Assembly (NCBI GenBank): GCA_019633425.1
Contig: WSUB01000241.1
Location: 1-48,105 of the forward strand
Length of the DNA stretch: 48,105 bases
Direction: 5' to 3'
Source of the DNA: Tulasnella sp. 424
Lineage: Eukaryota; Basidiomycota; Agaricomycetes; Cantharellales; Tulasnellaceae
Made by a program: the position numbers and the translations under genes. A model generated the notes under the pieces. The model was given only the letters and a program-made list of their open reading frames with translations. It searched no databases and was not told the DNA's origin. Positions 24,579 through 34,281 of the stretch are shown one piece after another (the first letter of the stretch is position 1; each line of letters begins with the position of its first letter).

Positions 24579-27390
24579 TTACAGCGACTTGCAGGTCATC
24601 ACGAAAAGACTTCGGACAATAGTGGGCTTCTGTCCGGTAGGGGGCATCAACACCGTCATGCTCAATGGCCTGGGGGACTTTCGTCTATGAATCCTTGAGC
24701 CAGACTGAGGTTCCTCATCGGAATCGAACCATGTGGGGGCGGGAAGGTGAAGTCTAGCCCATCTCTCACTAAGAATACACGAAAAAGCTCTAGTCAGCGC
24801 TGCATTCAAATGAGGTGTATGTGCTGGAGTGAATAACTCACCACTCGTATTCCCAAAGCTTGTCATCAAATTGCTCCCTCGATGCACCAGCTTCACCGCA
24901 CTTTGGAGCAGGAGCTTGCTTGTGAGCCCAAATCGCCTCTCGCGAGTTCAACAAAACTTGATAGTTCCGTCCAGCGTGGATCTCGATTTCTTCCGCGGTA
25001 AGGGGGAGCAAGTTGTTCTCGTGGTACTTGATTCCTTTCTCGTCGGTGCGCTCGGTGATGACCATCAAGCCTGGCGGTGTGTAGTGAGGCAAGGGGATTG
25101 CTGGGAGAGCCTACAAGAACGGAAACAGGTTGACAGTTAGCAAAAAGGGCAAACCCATGGATTTTCGAGTCGGAACATACCTTCTCATTTCCATCCATCG
25201 ACCCCCTCTCCTGCGTCGGAGCAGAGCTACTCAACAACACCGAGTCTCCACTCCCACCCAAACTTCTCTTCAACTCCCTAGCCATCTGGTGGGTTCTCGA
25301 GAAGCCGCTCCCACCCGCAGGAGAATGACTCCTCATCAAGCCCATCTCGTAATTGCTCCGCGTCTGCAACTCGGTCCCAGGGCCGGGTAAGCACAGCTTG
25401 AACCTGTCGAATTTGGGCTTGGTCATTTCGAACAAGCCCTTCAAGCCCTTCAACTCGTCCGAGAAGCAACGAGGAGCGTTGTGGAGCCGTCTTGAGCGGA
25501 GCATGTCGAGGTAGTCGGAGTGGAGTTGTCTTGCGTCTGCGGAAGCTGATGGTTTGTCGGGGTTGTAGGAAGATGAAATGGGGAATGTAGGCTCTTCGTC
25601 GATCCATTCGAGGACACCAGAGGGCTTGAGGACTCGGCGAATTTCTCTGACAAAAAAGGACCACTAAACGAATAGAAGTAAGGTTAGTATGTACTACAAA
25701 AGAATAAATACCCTTCTGGTCACACATACCTTCGATTCTGGAATAGCCAACGCGATAGACGACATTCGGATAAAGTCGAAATGGGCGTCGGGGAAAGGCA
25801 GCTTGAACTGAATGCTGTATTATCCAAGCACGAGAAAGGTTTAGCAGCAAGCCCCAGAGCCCTCGAGGGAAAATCATAGACGTACAAGTTACTATGCACC
25901 CACTGAACCCGGTCCCGGATTTCTTCGTATTGCTTTTCTGATAGGTCCGGCTGGAGGTCCATCAAGTCGAGCCCCACGAAGCGGGTTTTCTACGTCAGGG
26001 GGGTCGGCGTTAGCTCTATGTAAGCCACAGGCCACGAGGAAGGGCTATACGCACAGTCCACTCGTGAGCAGCCTCAATGACCCAGCGCCCAACACCGCAT
26101 CCCAAGTCAAGCACCATGGAGGGTGCATGCTTGAAGTAATGGAATGAAGGGCTGTTCCGATCGGGCAAGAGAGCTTTGAACAAGTCGTACGTCTTGTCGT
26201 CGCTAAAGTTGACACGTAAGAGTCAGCTCATTGGCTCCTAAGCCTTAAAATGAAAAGCATGACACCCACCTCTGTAACGCCGCGCAACTGAACCCAACCG
26301 GATAAGGGACCTCCCAAGCCGGATGCGGGGCGACCCTCATCCCATTTCGAATAACAACGTCCTTCACCTCGAAAGTGGTAGGGCGCTGATATCCGACGGG
26401 GGCTTTGATGGTGGCGAATGATGCGTCCTCCAAACCCTCGCACTCATCCTCGCAATCCGTTGGCGAATCGTTCTCCTCCGGGAACCTGACCGAACTGCGG
26501 TTTTCAAGGCTCTTGGACAAGCGGAGTTTGCTGGGCGCTGAAGGGACCGATAGAGAAGATCGGGACGAAGTCCTTGCTCGTTGTCGAATGACTGCCGTAA
26601 TCGAATGCGCTGAGAAATCTTCGTCGAAAAGCTCGGTCAAGGTTTCCTCCGAGGTCCGCGGGGAGGGAATGCAGCTCGAGTCCGTCGTTGGCGTGGAACT
26701 TCGAAGAGAGTGAGCAGAGGCTTTGGCTCGAATCTTGGAGAGGAGCTTGCTACTGTGGAACCGGCCTTGAGGCGTTGATGCCCTCGAACTGTCGGACATT
26801 TCGTTTAGCGCCGGCGCCGTCGGTTCGGTGTCGAGGTCGTCGTCCGCTGCGAAAGGATGGAAAGAGGGGAGAATCGAAGAGCTTGAGGAACGAGAAGCGG
26901 GAAACGATGACGGAGGAGGGGGAGGAGGGTTTCGGGGGGTTGAAATAGAGCCGCGAGATGGTGACTGATTTGAATGAGAGCGTGACCGGTGGTATTCAGC
27001 GTCCGAAACGCCCCTTGATCGCGCAAGCGAGATTTCCCGAGGATGGCGCTGCTGTTGCGAGCAGGTAGCAGATCTGTTCCGAGCGTCGTTGGCAGATGAA
27101 GTCTGGCGTAGGTCAGGCCGGGTGGGTGCCCTTGGCTTTGAGGTTGGTGGCGGTGAGAGGGGTGATTGAGCGAGCCTCGGGCTACTGGTTTCTTTACGAG
27201 AAATAGCACTGGAAGAGAGTCCTGAAGGAATCCGCGGTGGAGAGGAGTACGAGGAGTTGAGGGGAGGTCGGACCGGTATTGGGGGTAACGGTTGAGTTGG
27301 TGGAAGCGCTCGTGGCGGTCGCCGTTGCGGAGAGTTTGATGACGACGGTGGAGTAGAGGACGAAGGTTCTGGAGAGTGTGTTCCAGTCAT
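24579..27390 (-). CDS. SAM-dependent methyltransferase with disordered N-terminus
   Basis: Seven exons are inferred: 27390-26270, 26202-26055, 25989-25886, 25814-25730, 25663-25181, 25110-24842 and 24768-24579. All phases close, giving 799 residues. The first 300 or so residues are Pro/Ser/Arg-rich and probably disordered. A class I methyltransferase domain begins near residue 350. Its motif I is VLDLGCGVGRWVIEAA (about 404), the next acidic strand is RFVGLDLMDLQP, mot IV-like is FDFIRMSSIALAIPE, and the post-motif helix is REIRRVLKPSGVLEWIDEEP. This matches the LaeA/Methyltransf_25-like enzymes widespread in basidiomycetes. The substrate is unknown, and a link to secondary-metabolite regulation would be inference only. 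No biosynthetic cluster lies nearby. Confidence 0.85.
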
Positions 27391-28286
27391 TTTGAAGCGG
27401 TTTGCAGTAAGATTTTGTCCCCCCGGGAATAATCAAAGCGTTGCGTGTGTGTGGTATGAGTGGAAGTGAGTCGGCCAAAGCTGGTAAGCTGAAGTGTGTT
27501 TTTTTGTCCAGGTACGGTTTGACTTTGCGACTCCTCTCAGAGCGGGTATATAAACGGTATAGATTGCTTCGCCTTAGACAAAAGGCGTTATAGTGTCCAG
27601 ACTTGATGGATGAAAAAAATGCGTTGCAGTCGTGGACGTCTATGTGCGTCCTCTGTTCGTGAATGGGTGATCTCGGTCTTTGGGGAATGGGGGGATTATA
27701 GCTGCAACAGGAATTTTCTTGGGTCGGGCCATTTTGGGGATGTATATAAATCTTGTGCAATCCCTTGGTACAGGTTACACGCGAGAACCTTAGGGCGGAT
27801 AGTGGTGCGGGGGGATTCGCGGCTTTAAAGGGTTAAGTCATTGTCGGCAAAAGAACGGAGGCCTCGCAGCCACTAGAAAGAAGGAAAGATAATGGAACTT
27901 GCTTTTCATGTTTGTGTTGTGTGTCGTGCATGGGCAGCCCGAACAAAGGCGTGGCGCTAAGAACAACAGGTTCTCTCATCTCATCACCCTTGCGAAAATC
28001 TCAGCCTTTGTTCCCCCCAAACACCATTCGCATCCTTGACACATGGTCACTACCAGCATCGCAACTTCGCCAACATATTCGATCCGTGGACACTCGCAGA
28101 CAGTCTATTGGCGTGTTCGGGTCATCCCACGCAATGCGGAATGCGGTGAATATGGCTACTAATATTGGCTAACGGCGCTCGACCGCCGGAGAACTGCATC
28201 GCCCACCGGATCTCGATCTCAACACAATCCAATCGATCACTCGAACGAGATATCAATTCGTGGGGCAATGTCCTTCTCTCAATACA
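27391..28286. other. Intergenic, methyltransferase promoter side
   Basis: About 0.9 kb lies between the methyltransferase start (-) and the 3' end of SF3B5 (-). AT-rich TATA-like strings occur near 27,546 and 27,739, but they read on the plus strand, away from the known gene, so I do not call them promoters. No exon is supported. Confidence 0.45.
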
Positions 28287-28923
28287 TCAATCGTCGTCCT
28301 TCGCGGGAGGAGGACCACAGGGCTGGAGCATTCGCTGCGGTGTGACGGATTCGAAAGGGAAGAAGAAGGGCAAGTTAAAGTCCATCCGTCTAATTCCGCA
28401 ACCAAAATACGAACCTCTGTCATCTCAAATTTGATGCGACCAATAGACTCTCCATCCGCAAGGGCAAGGTAGGAGGCCAGAGTAGGTTGGCCGATAATCG
28501 TGGCGCACGTGTCTCGGTGTTGGTGCGTTAACCACTCACTATTCGGGAATCAGCGAGATATTCAATGAGCTAGTCCACATGTGGTATCATGCAGCGTGAT
28601 CGGAAAATCTCTTACTATTTCGTAACATCAGCATGACCTATGCAGAAAAGGAGGACGAACAAGGACAAAACGCGTCAGTTAACAGATGTCCCCCCACCGC
28701 CTTCTCCCGAGTCTGCCGACATACCCGTTCCGGTGTAACGAGCGTGCACTTGATAGAGTTATATGAAACGCATCAGACGTCATTTTTTCAAAGGGTCTGA
28801 GTCGAAGGAAATGGGGACTGACAATGCTCAGTTTGGGTGGTGGCGGTGTATCGTAGTTCAGAAGACTAGGCGGTAGGGTAGACGTGAGCTTGACCATCAT
28901 CAACTCCTAAGCTGAGGGTTCAT
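28287..28923 (-). CDS. Splicing factor 3b subunit 5 (SF3b10)
   Basis: This is a small subunit of the U2 snRNP SF3b complex, needed for branch-site recognition. The gene is broken into tiny exons and has no long open frame. Firm exons are 28748-28725 (24 nt), 28637-28616 (22 nt), 28538-28415 and 28334-28287, with matching phases. They encode HARYTGTGHADVTKYEWL, THQHRDTCATIIGQPTLASY, LALADGESIGRIKFEMTE and RMLQPCGPPPAKDDD, all diagnostic of SF3B5. The N-terminal exon is uncertain. An ATG at 28923 followed by five codons joins in phase, but through a weak GTTGAT donor and a roughly 170-nt intron. Family members have about 85 residues; this model gives about 80. Confidence 0.88.
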
Positions 28924-29267
28924 TCGACGTACCATTGGTTCCGGTTTGATAAAGGCAGAATCTGGGGTGAAATCTAGCAGAGCAGCGGTTTTATTTGTTC
29001 GGGCAGTCGACAAATAAATGCAATAATTTCTGTTTCGGTCGTCGCCTTGGGAAGGCAGTTCCCAACAGCATGTTTCCGAACCACCGAAACATTTCACGAC
29101 TAATAAAGGGCACACACTCTCCTTCAAATCATGAGGCTCTGATACCTAGTCCGGAACGGTGATCTGACTTTTCCTGTGCTTAGATAACAACCGCAAATAG
29201 GTCCAAACATCTCGCTCCTTCGTATTTTCTTCCGCTAACCACCAGGTCACGAACGTTTCGACAGAAT
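28924..29267. promoter_or_regulatory. Divergent promoter region of SF3B5 and C1D/Lrp1 genes
   Basis: About 345 bp separate the probable SF3B5 start (-) from the ATG of the C1D/Lrp1 gene (+). Both genes act in RNA processing, and the short gap implies a shared, possibly bidirectional, promoter. I see no canonical TATA box within 100 bp of the plus-strand ATG. Confidence 0.4.
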
Positions 29268-30329
29268 ATGGCGTCAAACAACAAGACGTCAGAAAGAGTA
29301 GAAGATGTAATGGACTCGTTGGACTCACTAGAAGACATTCTGGCTCCCCTCCTGGCAAAACCTCTTTCGGACACTTTGGCAAAGTTGGAGACCCTGGATC
29401 GAGCCAAGTTGCAAACCACTTTGGCATATGTCACTCAAGACTTAATATTTAGTGAGTTTAGTCCATTTCACTGTGGTTATGTGGGTCACTGACACTCGGT
29501 TTTATCCCGAACGCAGTGTATTTGAAAACTCGAGGGATTGACCCTGCTACCCATCCTGTAATGGGACAAATGGTGAGGTGTTCCCTGGGTACCGTGTGCT
29601 CATTATACTTACTGGAACCATTTACCGTGCTCCATATAAGACAGAAGTAGCCAAATACTTTAGCAAAATCAAGGAGGCTGAAGATCCTGCCAAACGTGAG
29701 CGGACTTCGCCATAGGAACGGCCTTCAACTTCTCACCTACCTCTCCTCTTCCAGGAAAACTCGTCGTTGATAAAGGAGCAGCGAAGCGCTTCATCGACGC
29801 TGCCTTGTCAGATGCTCTGTCCTCGGTGGCACCAGCCGAACGGGAACTCGCTCCAACATCCGCGAGAGATATCAACCAGAAAGGTGGTGTAGAAGCACAT
29901 CTGAAGAAGACCGAAAAGATGGTCGAACGAGAAAAACTTCAAGAAGAGTCCTCGTCGGATGAGGATGAAGATGTTCAGATGTTCGACGGCGAAGAGGTGG
30001 AGGAGGAAGTGGAAGTGGAAGCGGCCTCGAAAGCAGGCCCAAGAACAACGGCCAATCCCGCGGCAGCGGAGCCAAAATCCTCTTCGTCGGCGTCGAATCC
30101 TCCTGAATCTGCTGCGGGGAAAAGGAAGCGGGTGGTAATGGATCCATTTCAAGGTGCGTTGATGTGACGGGACTCGATAGCGCTGAAATGGGACGCCGAA
30201 AAATCTCCTTTTCTTTCCAAATGACATTTAGGTTACGACGCACCGTCGGCGCGAGAACCATCAATAGCAGAGAATCAACCCGACCAAAAGAAAAAGAAGA
30301 AACCCAAGAAAGATAAACGGGCAGTCTGA
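29268..30329 (+). CDS. LRP1: Exosome-associated C1D/Lrp1 (Rrp47) family protein
   Basis: Five exons, 29268-29451, 29517-29572, 29641-29695, 29755-30153 and 30232-30329, give 263 residues. The N-terminal Sas10/C1D helical domain includes LDSLEDILAPLLAKPLSDTL, then IFMYLKTRGIDPATHPVMGQ and VAKYFSKIKEAEDPAKR, the family's signature linker. In yeast this protein binds Rrp6 and helps the nuclear exosome process 5.8S rRNA, snRNA and snoRNA 3' ends. The C-terminal half is highly charged: an acidic run (SSSDEDEDVQMFDGEEVEEE) is followed by a lysine-rich tail (KKKKKPKKDKRAV), which fits the RNA-binding tail known in Rrp47. The product is probably nuclear/nucleolar. Confidence 0.92.
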
Positions 30330-30788
30330 AGTCGGGGGTTCACGTCCGTTGGGGTTGATAGTTTGCTGTAATGCAAGCAGTTTTTATCAAAAGTTTTGCA
30401 TCTATCCTGTGGATCTTGCGTAGCATTTCGGCTCTTCTAGGGAGTAATATTCCCATCTATGCAGCTAGAACACTCCAGAGCGAAGGTGACAGTCCGGCGT
30501 CATGGGTTGTGATGTTACGAACCAGGGTTGTTCCGAATCATGACCAGCGAATAAATATCCAGCAACGCAAAACGGTACAACAGGGGAGAAAGGAATACAA
30601 AGAGAACCGACAGCAAAACACGAGAGAAACCGATACAAGCGGATACAGGTCATCAGTGAGTGGTATGAAGTATAACGACCACAACGGCCGTGAAGGATGT
30701 CGAGCAAAGGTAACAAACCAAGCGAGAACGAAAAGAAATATAAAACAGAGAGCGAGCACTAGAAAGCTAGAGGTGGCAAGGGATGAAG

Positions 30789-32962
30789 TCACACCAGGCG
30801 CGCTGTGCACGAAAAGAACGTGATGAATAATTCATAAAGTTGTAGGAGGTGGAGCAATGACTCACACATCCAAGATTTAGCTTGCTTAAACAGCTTCCTG
30901 AGCTGTGTTCTTTTCTTAGGTTGCGCTCCGGGCGCGTTCTCAGGCGTATCGACCAGTGGAGGGCTAGTAAACAAGCAAACTCATCTCAGTCCTGGGAAAG
31001 AGAGACGCCATGACCCGATTCAGAGTGACTCACGAACAAGGCGTCACGTCTCGCGCCGTAGGTTCTACTTCGTCCGCATTAATAGGCGGATTGGCTAGCG
31101 GAGAGCTAAGCAAGCGGCTCATATCAGTCCTGGGAACGAGAGATGCCATACCCGATGCAAAGGGACTTACGAGCGGGGCACAAAATTTCTCATTCTAAGG
31201 GGACTTGGCTTCCTATGCTTGGGTTTCAAGTTCACTCTTGCATGCTTCCCGATGGCTGCAAATCCTTCATCCAACGTAGAACGGTGGTGTAGCTGGATTT
31301 GCGGTTGCTCGCTGGCCTGCCAGCGCGGGGAGCTTGATGCGATCCTTGGTCGCCCAGTCGATGTCGACACGCGAGCCATGGGGGCGTGGAGCTCAACTCC
31401 TGTTGCAAGTTGAGTGGAGGGGCTGGATGAGAAAATATGTCAGTATATTTTGAGCAGCGTTTGCCAGGCAAAGCTACTGACCGACTGCCTGCAGCCGCTT
31501 TTCCGTCCTTCACCATGGACTTCGCCCAACTATTCGGCCCTTGACGCCCAGAATATCCAGGACAAGCGTCGCTCCCAACAATTTTCGACGCCAGGTCGAT
31601 CAAATTTGCTTGGGGAGGGCGAGCTTGAGCTCGGGCCGAGACCGAACGGATCGGTGGAGACTGGACTGGATTGCCCGGACCACAGGAGAACTCGGGCGCA
31701 TTCAGAGATGCTGGAGGAGGGGAGATGGGTACGGGTGTTTCCGACGGGAGTTGAGCGCGCTTGACGATCGGGGGTATGGATCGAGAACCTTCGATCGCGT
31801 TTCTGCGCCGATGAGACCGGTGGTGGGCTCTCGGGAGTGCGCCGGGCTCGCAGCCATCCGCCTGGGACGTCGAATCGAGGAATATAGACCCAATTCGCGC
31901 CAGAACGTCCTCGTCTGTACTCGATTCTGGATCGTACTCGAACCTTGCATCGCGCATCTCGCTGACTATCGGCTGAGAACGGGCCTCCAAAGCCGCTGGC
32001 CGATTGAGTCTAATTTCCGCGTCTTGGCGTGCTTCTGTAATCCCCAAGTCATGCTCAGATCCACTAGTAGGGATCGGGGGGAGAGGCTTTGACAGCTTTT
32101 GGGCGGGGTCCTGCTCCTGGCTTGATCCGGCAAGCCAGACTCCTCCCGTTGGGGGCAAAAGCCCCGGGGTAGCTTCGACTTCGTCAAGAAGCCTCAGCTT
32201 TGTCATCAACTCTTCTCTCTCCTTCAACAGCTGGGACCGCTCTTTTTGAAGACCCAGACAGATTCGCTGAGAAGTCGACACAACTTCAAGCTTCTCCTTC
32301 ATGAGCCGCTTCACGAGCGCCTCACTCGCGTCCAGTTGAGCCTTCAAAGTCTCAACTTCATCCAAGAGTGTAGAAGGCGAGCGTTGGGGCAGAGGCGCGA
32401 GGGGGGTGGTGTACGACGACCACCGAGCGGAAAGGCTCGCAGGTGCGCGAGGGGCTGGGGATGAAGATGATGATGGACGGGACTAAATTCAAGAAATGTG
32501 TGAGAGATAATTAATATCGGCTGACGAAACGGGATGAGAGCGAATGCTTACTCTTGAAGACGTGGCTGGGCTCGAAGTAACGATTTTGTATGTCCCAAGC
32601 ATGAGTGGGCGAGGACCCATCTAGAAACAACAAAGTAAGCCTCTAGCTAACCATTTCTTATCGAAATGACTCACATGGATCATGCTGGTGCGTGTGCTTG
32701 GTTTCTCAAGTGTCGTATCTTGAGGAATATAAGTGGTCGGTTGGTCGACCTTGCTGTCCTCGCTGGGCGAGACGATGACGGTCTCGTCAGATTCCCCCGA
32801 GGTCTTGTGGTCGACTTCGAAAGGTGATAATTGGACGCCGGAAGTATAAGCGGCGGAGCCAATGCACTGGCGATCATACTTGTCTGTCAGAATAGAGAGC
32901 CCCAGACATACTACACCGAGGGAACGTGCACTGACGGTGGATGGACGCGACTGGGGCAGCAT
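30789..32962 (-). CDS. Coiled-coil protein of unknown function with a duplicated exon
   Basis: Seven exons are inferred: 32962-32675, 32620-32552, 32482-31482, 31422-31171, 31105-31034, 30963-30866 and 30802-30789. All phases close, giving about 597 residues. The start is uncertain; 32974 and a further small intron near 32,900 are alternatives. After a Ser/Pro-rich region, a coiled coil begins at LLDEVETLKAQLDASEALVK and runs for about 60 residues. A long disordered Pro/Ser/Arg-rich part follows. The tail ends with a basic helix (KKRTQLRKLFKQAKSWM). Exons 5 and 6, with their preceding introns, are tandem duplicates. No enzymatic motif or membrane segment is visible. I do not recognise the family. 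Confidence 0.65.
30929..31170 (-). repeat. Tandem intron-exon duplication inside the coiled-coil gene
   Basis: Intron 31106-31170 and intron 30964-31033 are clearly homologous. Both contain the shared string CCCAGGACTGA and similar 3' ends (GCTTGCTTAG against GCTTGTTTACTAG). The exon sequence following each is also homologous, encoding SPLANPPINAD and PPLVDTPENAP. The unit is about 105-140 bp, and the frame is preserved because both introns have phase 2. Confidence 0.75.
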
Positions 32963-32974
32963 CAGGGCAGTCAC

Positions 32975-33819
32975 CGACCTACGATAGCATTGCGGAGCTG
33001 TCAGCTAACGTTACCGACTCGCAGCTTGAGAGATACGCACATATAATGCTAGAGTAAGAGTTAAAGAAGGCTGTAGCAGGAGGGAGCCGGCCAACAAGGG
33101 CTGGGGCGTTCGGCGAGCGGGGGGAGACTGGGTGAGAGGATATGGGAAGCTATGCAGCTACCCAGAGGCAAGAAACGACGAGTGAACGATAGACTTGGTA
33201 GCAAAGACCGTAGAGCGTCTGAAGTACTGGGTTCTTTAGGAACTTGGGGGGAGGTAGTGGTGGGGAGAGACGGGATGTGCTGTCGACGTGAACGAGTGAC
33301 GCAGGTACTCGGCGGCTCAAGTAAGCAACGGGAGCAAATGCAGGTCTCATTGTTACTTTGACACAAGTCGAGGCCTACTACGAGTCGTTCGCTGGTGACT
33401 GACGACTCTGAGGCAGGAGATTTAGGCTCGAGGAACTTCAAGTGGATCGGACTGGAAAGCAACTTCTAATGGACCCTAACTCTCTCACACCTTCCGTTTC
33501 CGGAAATTTTCAGTGCAGCGCCCTGACACGATCAACAAGTGTTACCCATGGTCTATGGTCATCATCGACATGGGGTAGGACGATACACTGAATTCGTACG
33601 ATGTTATAGCCAAGGATGCGTGAATAAACGAGATGCAGCGGACAATGTGCTTAGAATCCACCAATCCCTTGCATACCGTGACTGAAGGAAAAGGACACCG
33701 TCAACAGGAAGTTTCGATAAGACAATGCAGAAGATGATACTGAAGATATCGATGCCTCATAAGGAAGCCACTGGATGAAATTTCCTTTTACCAACACTAA
33801 GCGTAAAGTTTAGATGAAA
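32975..33819. other. Upstream region of the coiled-coil gene
   Basis: This interval lies between the coiled-coil gene and repeat copy B. A 133-codon minus-strand frame (33061-33462) could be a 5' UTR or a missed N-terminal exon, but no in-phase splice link to the downstream exons was found. Otherwise nothing is recognised. Confidence 0.4.
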
Positions 33820-33822
33820 CGA

Positions 33823-34127
33823 AGGGTGCGGCAGTCAAAATACTGTAAATAGTTTATCGTCGAATGACAGGGGCCACTTTAGGTCATCTCCCCTGTCGTC
33901 GATTGGGATGGAACGGAGCGACTTTCAATGATGAGCCACATCTACTATGCAGAAGAGACGTCGATGCAAGAAATTTGCAGGGGCGGGATGAGGACGCTTG
34001 CTGGTCGGGAGCAAGTCCCTCCAAGAAGCACCAATGTCGAGGGGCGTTCGAGACTCGCAATCACACACAAAGCCAAAAACGTTTGCACGTAGTTAGATCA
34101 AGAATTAGAGACCGAGAAGAGTAAATA
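33823..34127 (+). repeat. Diverged dispersed repeat, copy B
   Basis: This is the second copy of the segment at 3-310, in direct orientation about 33.8 kb away. It retains the strings AGGTCATCTCCCCTGTCGTC and CAATGATGAGCCA exactly. Small indels and many C/T and G/A differences separate the copies. It lies about 150 bp beyond the 3' end of the kinase-TPR gene. No terminal inverted repeats or target-site duplication were recognised. Confidence 0.75.
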
Positions 34128-34281
34128 CCCCTGGGTACGGCGATCAGATCAACAACGAAGGTTGCTGGGATACGATCATCAGGTATACCAAGCTCGGAGT
34201 AGATACTGCTCGGCTGTTTCTCCTCCAATCTCTCTCTCTTTTGGCTCTACACGATGAAATCGACTCGGTCCCACGACATTG

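Noticed and set aside
5112..27390. A biosynthetic gene cluster built around the methyltransferase, lectin and ACL
   Set aside because: No backbone synthase, P450, transporter or cluster regulator is present. The intervening genes are housekeeping.
28290..28540. Initial impression of a cyclophilin fragment (SIGRIKFE)
   Set aside because: Neighbouring exons match SF3B5 from end to end, including MLQPCGPPP. No cyclophilin motifs follow.
31232..31480. Reading through the GTCAGT donor at 31481 to end the coiled-coil protein near 31232
   Set aside because: The spliced alternative has a strong branch point and acceptor, continues in phase through three more exons, and explains the exon duplication.
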